Shown here in pieces: positions 1 to 6,242 of a stretch of 7,007 nt of DNA; the first letter of the stretch is position 1; every line of letters begins with the position of its first letter. The stretch lies in NCBI GenBank assembly GCA_017518025.1, contig JAFWWR010000355.1, positions 1 to 7,007 on the forward strand. Direction: 5' to 3'. The notes beneath the pieces were generated by a model. The model worked only from the letters and a program-made list of their open reading frames with translations. It was not told the DNA's origin and searched no databases. A program made the position numbers and the translations under genes. The stretch comes from Clostridia bacterium. GTDB lineage: Bacteria > Bacillota > Clostridia > Oscillospirales > CAG-272.

Positions 1-2343
1 AAGTATCTCTGGTCCCACGGGCCGGCGCTCCAGGAAAAGCTCCGGTCCTCTCTTGAAGAGGGCGAAGGATATCCCGCCGTCCGCGTTTACGACGACGGCG
101 GCGACTACGGCTACGATCTCTTCGGGCCGGGGACCCCGTGGAGAAGCTACGAGCCCTCCCGGTCGTGGGGATTCAGCCCCACGGCGCTGGTGGTCGACCT
201 GACGAAGACTCCGGTGGTGAAGATATGCTATTCTCTCGACGGCGCGGACCTGCCGGAGGCGTACGTCTCCAACAGGACCACCGGCGAGTGGTCTTACACC
301 TCGGCTCCGCTGGTCTTTGAAAAAGGCGCGGACGACGGCGGATACGCCACCGCCGTCTGCGATGTGACCGAAGCGGTGAGCACGCTCAGCGACGTCTCCT
401 ACGGCACGGGCTCCGGCGCCAATATCCACGTGATGTTCCGCCCCTTCGCGGAGGGCGCGTCCCTCGACCTGTCGTTCCGGGTCCGCTATATCGGCCTGTT
501 CCCGGACAGGGAGGCGGCGGATTCCTTCACGTCGGAGGGACTCCGGGATTATCTCATGAACTACTCCCTCTACAGCGACGTGAAGATAAAGGAAGCGGAC
601 TCCGCCACGGTAGATGAATACCTGGCGAAGGCCCGCGACCGGATCGCGGAGATCAGGAGCACCCCGTCCGCGGTGACTCCCGCCGATATCGAGGCGCAGG
701 GAGGGGTGTGCTACTACGTCTCCTCCATTCACGGCGACGACTCTAACGACGGTCTCACCCCCGAGACCCCGTGGGCGTCTCCGGAAGCCACGTTCACCTA
801 CAGGGCGGGCCCGCGCCTCTATCTGCCCAAGCTGAAGAAGGGCGACGCCGTGTTCTTCGAGCGCGGGAGCGAGTTCTATCCGGGCCGCTACTTCAACAAC
901 ACCATCAGCACCATGAACGGCATCGAGGGCGTGACCTACGGCGCCTACGGCGACGACAGCAAGCCCAAGCCCGTGTTCTACGGAAGCTTCGACTTCGGCG
1001 GCGGGACCGGCAACTGGAAAGCGACCGAATGGGAGAACATCTACGAGATCGACCTGAGAGACTGTCTGCCCGTCGAGACCTTTAACTACCTTCCCGAGGG
1101 AGAGCGCGAGGCGAAGCGCGACCACTTCATCAGCGAGGCCGGCGACATCGGCAACATCATCTTCAACGGCGGTCAGTACAAGGGCGTGCGGGTGTTCCCG
1201 AACCTGCCGGAGGACTCCGAGGTACGCGAATATCCTTACGATGAATGGAACCCCGACCATATCGCCGACCCCTTCGGCGAGGGTAAGACCACCAAAATGA
1301 TGTACCAGCAGGGCAACTGCGCCGAGTATTTCATCTCCGGCGGCACCACCTGCCTCGATCCCGGCGACGCTCTCCGGAACAATCTTGAATTCATGCACGA
1401 CTGGTCGAGAGGCAAAGTATATCTCAGGTGCAACTGGGGCGACCCGAAGGAGGTCTTCGACAGGATCGACCTGTGCCGGGGATGCAACATCTTCTTCGGC
1501 AGCAAGGTAAAACGGATAGACAACCTCTGCTTCCTCTGTTCCGGATACATCGCCGTCGACCTCGGGGAGGGCGGCATGGACGTGACCAACTGCGAGGCGG
1601 GCTACGCCGGCGGGTCCCACTCGTCCGTGGGGACCGGCATCGGCGGCTACGGCCGGTGCGAATATATGCGGGTCGACAACTGCTACATCCACGACGTGGA
1701 GGACGGCCCCATGGGGACCCAGTTCACCGCCGACATCGAGGGGGTGGAAATGAACAACGTCATCCTCACGAACAACGTGATCGCCACCTCCCAGAATCTG
1801 GTAGAGCTGTTCAGCACCAAGCGCGTTATGGGCGAGGACGGCCTCGGAAAGAACAAGATCAGGAACGCCGTCGTCCGGGACAACATGGCTCTCTATCTCG
1901 GGTACGGATACCCGCGTTGCGTGGAAGGAAAGGCCGAGGGGCTGGCGGTACACAACTGGTACTACGGCGAGATGGTGGACTGCGTCCTCTCCGGCAACAC
2001 CATGTTCTGCTGCAACGGCTCCATCATCGGCGCTCACGTGGCGTCCGACGGCAACAGCCGCGGCTGGCACATGTACGACAACACCTACGTGATGGATCCG
2101 CGGGTCTGCGCGTATCTGCGGGGCATCGACGGCGTCACGTACACCAATCTCAACAAGTCCTTCTACGCGTCGTACAACATGCCGTTTGACGAAAGATTCA
2201 TAAAATATTTCACGTCGGTCGGCATCGACACCACCTCGGAATTCTACGTCAGCAACATAGCGAACGACGCCGAGCTTGACGAGTATTTCGTCACCACGGG
2301 ATACTACATCGAACGCGGGATACCGCCGCTCGGCACCGACTGA
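1..2343 (+). CDS. Right-handed parallel beta-helix (pectate-lyase-like fold) surface protein, 5' end missing
   Basis: The frame is open from the first base and the upstream residues look like real protein, so the gene is cut by the window edge and the GTG at 190 is not its start; 780 residues are visible. Visible residues 1-200 look like a beta-sandwich or carbohydrate-binding-type region ending in an FRVRYIGLFPDREAA-type segment. From about residue 238 comes the hallmark YYVSSIHGDDSNDGLTPETPW, the usual entry strand of secreted beta-helix proteins, followed by DAVFFERGSEFYPG. The rest (about 440-700) has repeated short N/D/G-rich strands such as NNVILTNNVIATS and RDNMALY, as expected for helix coils. 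Family knowledge suggests an extracellular polysaccharide-binding or polysaccharide-degrading protein. A signal peptide would lie outside the window. I cannot identify a catalytic motif, so the substrate is unknown. It ends in tandem in-frame stops (TGA TAA) and is followed by a terminator, so it is transcriptionally separate from dapF. Confidence 0.85.
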   Translation, partial: KYLWSHGPALQEKLRSSLEEGEGYPAVRVYDDGGDYGYDLFGPGTPWRSYEPSRSWGFSPTALVVDLTKTPVVKICYSLDGADLPEAYVSNRTTGEWSYTSAPLVFEKGADDGGYATAVCDVTEAVSTLSDVSYGTGSGANIHVMFRPFAEGASLDLSFRVRYIGLFPDREAADSFTSEGLRDYLMNYSLYSDVKIKEADSATVDEYLAKARDRIAEIRSTPSAVTPADIEAQGGVCYYVSSIHGDDSNDGLTPETPWASPEATFTYRAGPRLYLPKLKKGDAVFFERGSEFYPGRYFNNTISTMNGIEGVTYGAYGDDSKPKPVFYGSFDFGGGTGNWKATEWENIYEIDLRDCLPVETFNYLPEGEREAKRDHFISEAGDIGNIIFNGGQYKGVRVFPNLPEDSEVREYPYDEWNPDHIADPFGEGKTTKMMYQQGNCAEYFISGGTTCLDPGDALRNNLEFMHDWSRGKVYLRCNWGDPKEVFDRIDLCRGCNIFFGSKVKRIDNLCFLCSGYIAVDLGEGGMDVTNCEAGYAGGSHSSVGTGIGGYGRCEYMRVDNCYIHDVEDGPMGTQFTADIEGVEMNNVILTNNVIATSQNLVELFSTKRVMGEDGLGKNKIRNAVVRDNMALYLGYGYPRCVEGKAEGLAVHNWYYGEMVDCVLSGNTMFCCNGSIIGAHVASDGNSRGWHMYDNTYVMDPRVCAYLRGIDGVTYTNLNKSFYASYNMPFDERFIKYFTSVGIDTTSEFYVSNIANDAELDEYFVTTGYYIERGIPPLGTD

Positions 2344-2360
2344 TAAAGCAGTCGCTGCGA

Positions 2361-2392
2361 AACCGCCGCGCCGGATACGGCACGGCGGTTTT
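2361..2392 (+). terminator. Rho-independent-type terminator after the beta-helix gene
   Basis: AACCGCCG (2361-2368) pairs with CGGCGGTT (2383-2390). After one C/A mismatch, GCCG (2370-2373) pairs with CGGC (2378-2381) around a GATA loop. The T run is short (TTTT, 2389-2392), so termination may be moderate. It begins 17 bases after the TGA stop codon and lies well before the dapF promoter, which fits a transcript end. Confidence 0.75.
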
Positions 2393-2467
2393 CAGGTGAA
2401 AAACGGTCCGCGCCGGCCGACAGTGGGAAAAACCGAAAAAAACAGATGATAAAAGGGGAAATTTTCC

Positions 2468-2496
2468 TTGACAAAAGCTCCGTTTTGGCTCATAAT
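2468..2496 (+). promoter_or_regulatory. Sigma-70/sigma-A-type promoter for the dapF operon
   Basis: A perfect -35 box TTGACA (2468-2473) is followed by a 17-base spacer and a five-of-six -10 box CATAAT (2491-2496). The upstream bases 2431-2466 are rich in A and T tracts and could act as an UP element. The predicted transcription start is about 2502-2504, giving a dapF leader of roughly 68 bases. This is the only strong promoter I see in the window. Confidence 0.85.
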
Positions 2497-2502
2497 ATTG
2501 AA

Positions 2503-2564
2503 TGAGGTATTTTATCCCTTGCCCGCGGACCCACCGTCGGGGGAAAAGCCTCAGTAACGGAGGC
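2503..2564 (+). promoter_or_regulatory. Structured 5' leader of dapF with two mutually exclusive hairpins
   Basis: Fold A starts at the predicted transcript start. TGAGG (2503-2507) pairs with CCTCA (2549-2553), with a T/G wobble next to it. After a bulged A, TTTT (2510-2513) pairs with AAAA (2544-2547). After a mismatch, TCCC (2515-2518) pairs with GGGG (2539-2542), leaving a 20-base loop. Fold B pairs GCCTC (2548-2552) with GAGGC (2560-2564), which overlaps the GGAGG Shine-Dalgarno sequence of dapF. Segment 2548-2552 takes part in both, so the folds exclude each other. The pairing is seen directly; any regulatory role is inference. It matches no riboswitch class I recognise and is too short for the lysine riboswitch. 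Confidence 0.4.
2559..2563 (+). promoter_or_regulatory. Ribosome binding site that sets the dapF start at TTG 2571
   Basis: GGAGG ends seven bases before TTG 2571. The in-frame ATG at 2502 lies at the predicted transcription start and has no room for a ribosome binding site. This site and the homology of the protein starting KTVRFTKMHGVGNDY decide the start. Confidence 0.85.
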
Positions 2565-2570
2565 GACACC

Positions 2571-3422
2571 TTGAAAACCGTAAGATTCACAAAAATGCAC
2601 GGCGTCGGTAACGACTATATCTATATCGACTGCATGAAAGAGACCCCGGCAGACCCCGCGTATCTCGCGAGGGTCATGTCTCCGCGCCGTTTTTCCGTGG
2701 GATCCGACGGCGTCGTTCTGATCTGTCCCTCCGACTCCTGCGACGCGAAAATGAGGATGTTCAACGCCGACGGCAGCGAGGGAAAAATGTGCGGCAACGC
2801 CATCCGCTGCGTGGGCAAATTCCTCTACGAGCGCGGCTACACCTCAAAAACGGAGCTGACCGTCGAGACCCTCAGCGGCGACCGCCGCCTGACTCTTGAC
2901 GTCCGTGACGGCAAGGTCGTATCCGTCAGCGTGGGCATGGGCAGGGCGATCCTCGCCCCGTCCGAGATACCGGTGCTGTTCCGCGGCGACGCGATGATAG
3001 ACGAACCCGTAACGGTGGACGGCGCGGAATACCGCATCACCGCCGTCTCCATGGGCAACCCCCACGCCGTGACCTTCGTCCCCGACGTCGGATCCGTCGA
3101 GATCGACAAAATCGGACCTCAGTTCGAGTATCTGCCTATCTTCCCCGACAGAGTAAACACGGAATTCGTCCGGGTGCTCTCCCGCGACAGGATCGAAATG
3201 CGCGTATGGGAGCGGGGCAGCGGAGAGACGCTGGCCTGCGGCACGGGCGCCTGCGCGTCCGTCGTGGCGTCGGTACTGAACGGGCGCTGCGACGCCGGAG
3301 TCCCGGTGACCGTCGGTCTTCTCGGAGGCGAGCTGGTCATCACCTGCTCCGCCGGTCTCGAGGTGACGATGACCGGTCCCGCCGAATTCGTCTTCGACGG
3401 CGAATTCTTCCTCGACAACTGA
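2571..3422 (+). CDS. dapF: Diaminopimelate epimerase (EC 5.1.1.7)
   Basis: Cofactor-independent cytoplasmic epimerase converting LL-diaminopimelate to meso-diaminopimelate, the precursor of lysine and of the peptidoglycan cross-linking residue. From TTG 2571 the protein has 283 residues, the normal family length. Seen directly: the N-terminal signature FTKMHGVGNDY (6-16), the first catalytic cysteine Cys74 in NADGSEGKMCGNAIRC, the substrate-binding MGNPHAV (161-167), and the second catalytic cysteine Cys223 in ERGSGETLACGTGACAS. Both halves of the two-domain fold are therefore intact. The first cysteine motif reads CGNAIRC where many homologues have CGNGIRC, a conservative change. The gene is first in a probable operon under the promoter at 2468-2496 and lies 20 bases before dapL, which makes its substrate. 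An upstream in-frame ATG (2502) would add 23 residues unlike the family and is rejected. Confidence 0.97.
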   Translation: MKTVRFTKMHGVGNDYIYIDCMKETPADPAYLARVMSPRRFSVGSDGVVLICPSDSCDAKMRMFNADGSEGKMCGNAIRCVGKFLYERGYTSKTELTVETLSGDRRLTLDVRDGKVVSVSVGMGRAILAPSEIPVLFRGDAMIDEPVTVDGAEYRITAVSMGNPHAVTFVPDVGSVEIDKIGPQFEYLPIFPDRVNTEFVRVLSRDRIEMRVWERGSGETLACGTGACASVVASVLNGRCDAGVPVTVGLLGGELVITCSAGLEVTMTGPAEFVFDGEFFLDN

Positions 3423-3428
3423 TCACAC

Positions 3429-3433
3429 GGAGG
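3429..3433 (+). promoter_or_regulatory. Ribosome binding site for dapL (GTG start at 3443)
   Basis: GGAGG ends nine bases before GTG 3443, inside the 20-base gap after the dapF stop codon. It supports GTG 3443 as the start rather than the long in-frame extension into dapF. Confidence 0.8.
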
Positions 3434-3442
3434 CGTCCCATC

Positions 3443-4639
3443 GTGGAACTGAACGTAAAACTCAACGAAAACTTCGGCAGAGTGGCGGAAAGCTACCTGT
3501 TCTCCGATATAGCGAAAAAGGTGAAGGCGTATTCCGCCGCCCACCCGGAAAAAAAGATAATCCGGCTGGGGATCGGCGACGTGACCCTCCCCCTCGCCCC
3601 CGCGGTGATATCCGCGATGCAAAAGGCAACTGCCGAAATGGGCGAAAAAGAGACCTTCCGCGGCTACGCCCCGGAATACGGCTACGCCTTTCTGCGTGAG
3701 GCGATACGCCGGCACTACGAGAATTTCGGCGTTTGTCTTTCAGACGACGAGATATACGCCTCCGACGGAGCCAAGTGCGACTGCGGCAACATCGTGGAGC
3801 TCTTCGGCGACAACGAGGTGCTGATCCCCGATCCGGTGTACCCGGTCTACCTCGACAGCAACGTCATGTCCGGCCGCCGGGTGCGGCTGATAGAGACCGG
3901 GCCGGAAAACGGATTCCTCCCCTCCCCCGACGGGCTCGACGGCCTCGACAGCAAGGGCTACGTGATCTACCTTTGCTCGCCCAACAACCCCACCGGCGCC
4001 ACCTTCACCGCCGAGGGGCTGAAAAAGTGGGTGGATTTCGCCCGGGAGAGCGGTTCCCTCATCATTTACGACTCCGCCTACGAGGCGTTCATCTTCGACG
4101 ACCACCCCCGCTCGATATTCGAAATCGAGGGAGCGAAGGAGTGCGCCGTCGAGATATGCTCCCTCTCAAAATCCGCGGGATTCACCGGGACCCGGTGCGG
4201 CTGGACCGTCATCCCCCGCGGGATCTCCTCCGGCGGCACGTATCTTTACAAAATGTGGGAGAGACGGCAGGCGACCAAGTACAACGGCATCCCCTACGTG
4301 GTCCAGCGGGCCGCGGAGGCGGCGCTCTCGCCCGAGGGCGAGGCCCAGTGCCGGGAAAACGTGAAGTACTACCTCAGAAACGCGAAGACCATCGCCGCCA
4401 TGCTCGACGAAAAAGGGATCTTCTACACCGGCGGCTCGTCGTCGCCCTACGTGTGGATGAAATGTCCGGGCGGCATGACCTCCTGGGAGTTCTTCGATTT
4501 CCTTCTGGACCGTGCGAACGTGGTCGGGACCCCCGGCGCGGGCTTCGGCAGGTGCGGCGAGGGATATTTCCGTCTGACCGGATTCGGCTCGGCGGAGGCC
4601 ACGGCCGAGGCGGTAGACAGAATAAGCAAAATCATATGA
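3443..4639 (+). CDS. dapL: LL-diaminopimelate aminotransferase (EC 2.6.1.83)
   Basis: Pyridoxal-phosphate enzyme of fold type I that converts tetrahydrodipicolinate plus glutamate directly to LL-diaminopimelate, bypassing the acylated branches of lysine synthesis. From GTG 3443 it has 398 residues, close to the usual 400-410. Seen directly: LNENFGRVAESYLFSDIAKKV at the N-terminus, RLGIGDVTLPLAPAV (41-55), the DapL-type ETFRGYAPEYGY (70-81), SDGAKCDCGNI (108-117), DPVYPVYLDSNVM (130-142), NNPTG (181-185), D210 and Y213 for cofactor binding, the Schiff-base lysine K243 in SLSKSAGFTGTRCGW, and the carboxylate-binding arginine R377 in YFRLTG. The frame is open far upstream inside dapF, but those residues are a shadow. 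The gene is translated downstream of dapF, which uses its product, and the esterase gene follows 19 bases after its stop codon. Confidence 0.96.
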   Translation: MELNVKLNENFGRVAESYLFSDIAKKVKAYSAAHPEKKIIRLGIGDVTLPLAPAVISAMQKATAEMGEKETFRGYAPEYGYAFLREAIRRHYENFGVCLSDDEIYASDGAKCDCGNIVELFGDNEVLIPDPVYPVYLDSNVMSGRRVRLIETGPENGFLPSPDGLDGLDSKGYVIYLCSPNNPTGATFTAEGLKKWVDFARESGSLIIYDSAYEAFIFDDHPRSIFEIEGAKECAVEICSLSKSAGFTGTRCGWTVIPRGISSGGTYLYKMWERRQATKYNGIPYVVQRAAEAALSPEGEAQCRENVKYYLRNAKTIAAMLDEKGIFYTGGSSSPYVWMKCPGGMTSWEFFDFLLDRANVVGTPGAGFGRCGEGYFRLTGFGSAEATAEAVDRISKII

Positions 4640-4658
4640 GAAAGGAACGGTCTATTAT

Positions 4659-5516
4659 ATGAGCCAGACTTTTCCGACAGATAAATATTTCAGGCGGGAG
4701 ACGTACCGGGGCGAGGACGGCTTCGAGCTGCCCTACCGGATGTACATCCCCCCGAACTACGACTGCGGCGCCACGTATCCGCTTCTCCTGATCCTCCACG
4801 GAGCCGGAGAGAGGGGCCGCGACAACGAGCAGCAGATAAGCTGCAACTTCAATCCCGTCTGGGAGGACCCGAAGAGCCCCGCCAGGCGGTCGATCATCAT
4901 CGTTCCCCAGTGCGACGAGGATAAACAGTGGGTCTACACCCCCTTCGATCACGTGAACTATTCCGCGGATGATATCCCGGAGTCACGGGAGCTGGAGGCG
5001 GTGATGGAGATAATAAAAACCGTCGACCGTGAATATAACGTGGACAGAAGCCGCATCTACGTGACCGGCATCTCCATGGGCGGCTACGGCACCTGGGATA
5101 TGCTGACCCGCCACCCGTCCGTGTTCGCCGCCGGGATGCCCGTGTGCGGCGGAGGCGACCCCTCCCGGGCGAAGACCCTCGCCGACATCCCGATCCGCAC
5201 CTTCCACGGCGCGAAGGACGACAGCGTCCCGCCGGAGGGAACGAGAGAGATGTACCGGGCGATCAAGCTCTGCGGCAAGGGGAAGATCTTCTACAAGGAA
5301 TACCCCAACCTGGGGCACAACGTGTGGGACGCGGTCTACGGCGACCCCGAAAACATGAAATGGATGTTCTCCAAGAGAAAACCGGGCAAGACTCCCGTGA
5401 GCGGCGAGCGCGTCAAGCGCGCGGGCGCGGCGGGCGTGGTGCTCGGGATCATCGGAGCCATCGTGTTCTCCGCGGCGAAGAAGAGAAAAAAGAACCGCGA
5501 AAATAACAGTAAATGA
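4659..5516 (+). CDS. Alpha/beta-hydrolase esterase (PHB-depolymerase/CE1-like) with C-terminal membrane helix
   Basis: The 285-residue protein has an alpha/beta-hydrolase fold. LLLILHGAGERG (42-53) provides the oxyanion region, Ser139 is the nucleophile in GISMGGYGTW, Asp187 lies in HGAKDDSVP and His220 in NLGHNVWD, so the triad is complete. The pattern resembles predicted peptidase/PHB-depolymerase-like and feruloyl-type (CE1) esterases; the true substrate is unknown. There is no N-terminal signal peptide. The C-terminus carries a hydrophobic helix at about 255-272 (AGAAGVVLGIIGAIVFSAA) followed by the basic tail KKRKKNRENNSK, suggesting a tail anchor at the membrane. The start ATG has AAAGGA at 4641-4646, a rather long 12-base spacing. 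It lies 19 bases after dapL, so it is probably co-transcribed, but a functional link to diaminopimelate synthesis is only inference. Confidence 0.85.
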   Translation: MSQTFPTDKYFRRETYRGEDGFELPYRMYIPPNYDCGATYPLLLILHGAGERGRDNEQQISCNFNPVWEDPKSPARRSIIIVPQCDEDKQWVYTPFDHVNYSADDIPESRELEAVMEIIKTVDREYNVDRSRIYVTGISMGGYGTWDMLTRHPSVFAAGMPVCGGGDPSRAKTLADIPIRTFHGAKDDSVPPEGTREMYRAIKLCGKGKIFYKEYPNLGHNVWDAVYGDPENMKWMFSKRKPGKTPVSGERVKRAGAAGVVLGIIGAIVFSAAKKRKKNRENNSK

Positions 5517-5530
5517 CCGGCGCGTCCGGT
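5516..5530 (+). promoter_or_regulatory. Small hairpin in the leader of the first zinc-ribbon gene
   Basis: ACCGG (5516-5520) and CCGGT (5526-5530) form a 5-bp stem around CGCGT. The hairpin begins at the last base of the esterase stop codon. It has no T run, so it is a poor terminator. An AT-rich stretch and the ribosome binding site AAAGGAG (5541-5547, nine bases from ATG) follow. The same layout recurs before the second paralogue at 6196-6209. Its role is unknown; it may stabilise or process the mRNA. Confidence 0.4.
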
Positions 5531-5556
5531 TAATATAACAAAAGGAGATTTTCATT

Positions 5557-6174
5557 ATGGCAAGATTTTGTCCTAACTGCGGCGCGCAGGTAGACGACAA
5601 CGCTCCGTTCTGCCCGAACTGCGGCGCGAAGCAGGCGGCGGCTCAGGCGGCTCCCCAGCAGGTCGCTCCTCAGCAGGCGGCTCCCCAGCAGGTCGCTCCT
5701 CCGAAGCAGCCCGTCGATCTCTCTTTCCTCAAAAAGGCGATCACGAATCCGCTGTTCATCCTCGGCGCGATCATCTGCGGTATAGTCGCGTTCTTCATCA
5801 AGCTCACCCCCATCGTTGGCACCGACGGATTCGGCGCAAATTACACCGCGTTCTTCGTGGCGAGAATGACCGACAAGACCGCACTCTACGTGTTTATGAT
5901 GATCTTCCTCATCATCATGGTCTGCACCACCGGCTGGCTGGCGTTCAAGCACTTCCTCAAGAGGAACGTCACCGTCATAGATATGTGCTTCGCGTTCTTC
6001 GGTTTCTTCCTGATGTTCCTCATCACGGTCATTGCCTTCCCGGTGCTGGGCGGAGTAATGGACCCCACGAAGTCCTACCCGAACGTGGGAGGATGGATCC
6101 TCCTCATCTCCGAGATCGCCGGTCTGTTCTTCACAGCGTTCCCGGCCATCAAGGGCATCGTCAAGAAGAACTGA
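5557..6174 (+). CDS. Zinc-ribbon membrane protein with four predicted membrane helices, paralogue 1
   Basis: The 205-residue protein starts with a zinc ribbon: Cys5 and Cys8 in FCPNCGAQ, Cys19 and Cys22 in FCPNCGAK, expected to bind one zinc ion. A Gln/Pro/Ala linker (about 27-52) follows, then hydrophobic segments at about 66-86, 109-130, 141-165 and 178-198, and a basic end IKGIVKKN. No signal peptide is present. By the positive-inside rule the ribbon is probably cytoplasmic, with both termini inside. Such fusions are common in Firmicutes and mostly uncharacterised, so I do not assign a function. The start is fixed by AAAGGAG nine bases upstream. The next gene is a homologue along its whole length, indicating tandem duplication. 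I see no clear promoter in front of it, so it may be read from the dapF operon or from an unrecognised promoter. Confidence 0.88.
   Translation: MARFCPNCGAQVDDNAPFCPNCGAKQAAAQAAPQQVAPQQAAPQQVAPPKQPVDLSFLKKAITNPLFILGAIICGIVAFFIKLTPIVGTDGFGANYTAFFVARMTDKTALYVFMMIFLIIMVCTTGWLAFKHFLKRNVTVIDMCFAFFGFFLMFLITVIAFPVLGGVMDPTKSYPNVGGWILLISEIAGLFFTAFPAIKGIVKKN
5593..5627 (+). repeat. 35-bp segment identical to 6279-6313 (zinc-ribbon coding sequence)
   Basis: These bases, encoding DDNAPFCPNCGA, match 6279-6313 exactly, and seven of the next eight bases also agree in kind (GAAGCAGG versus AAAGCAGG). The rest of the two genes has diverged strongly, so this is the best-conserved block of the duplication. 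Confidence 0.85.
5644..5700 (+). repeat. Tandem in-frame 30-bp repeat encoding the Q/P/A linker
   Basis: Bases 5644-5670 and 5674-5700 are identical over 27 bases with a 30-base period. They encode the linker unit QAAPQQVAP twice. The period is a multiple of three, so copy number could vary without a frameshift. Paralogue 2 has only a short related linker (VPQQAAPQQAKAK). Confidence 0.9.
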
Positions 6175-6195
6175 AACCAACTTTCGTTCCTTAAT

Positions 6196-6209
6196 CCGGA
6201 GCAGTCCGG
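6196..6209 (+). promoter_or_regulatory. Small hairpin in the leader of the second zinc-ribbon gene
   Basis: CCGGA (6196-6200) pairs with TCCGG (6205-6209) around a GCAG loop. It is followed by an A/T-rich stretch and AAGGAG (6228-6233), nine bases from ATG 6243. This matches the hairpin, AT stretch and ribosome binding site layout at 5516-5556. There is no T run directly after it, so it is not a convincing terminator between the paralogues. Confidence 0.4.
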
Positions 6210-6242
6210 TAAAAAATATTATTAAAAAAGGAGAAAATCACA

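Noticed and set aside
190..2343. GTG at 190 as the true start of the beta-helix gene
   Set aside because: The frame is open to base 1 with protein-like composition, and the bases before 190 contain no ribosome binding site, so the gene is simply truncated by the window.
2502..2570. 23-residue N-terminal extension of dapF from ATG 2502
   Set aside because: It starts at the predicted transcription start without a ribosome binding site and its sequence is unlike DapF; TTG 2571 has GGAGG at proper spacing and gives the family length.
2503..2570. Lysine riboswitch (L box) before dapF
   Set aside because: The leader of about 68 bases is far too short for the five-helix lysine riboswitch and its conserved core is absent.
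3206..3442. 79-residue N-terminal extension of dapL inside dapF
   Set aside because: It is an Arg-rich shadow of dapF in another frame; GTG 3443 has its own GGAGG and matches the DapL N-terminus.
3119..3715. Long - strand open frame over the dapF/dapL junction
   Set aside because: It is a by-product of GC-rich codons on the other strand, spans two well-supported genes, and has no promoter or ribosome binding site of its own.
5531..5536. TAATAT as a -10 box for the zinc-ribbon genes
   Set aside because: No acceptable -35 box lies 16-18 bases upstream, and AT-rich sequence before a ribosome binding site is common.
5530..6180. 216-codon - strand open frame opposite zinc-ribbon paralogue 1
   Set aside because: It is low-complexity, Asp/Glu/Arg-rich antisense of hydrophobic helices, with no recognisable domain; paralogue 1 is supported by cysteine motifs and a homologous neighbour.
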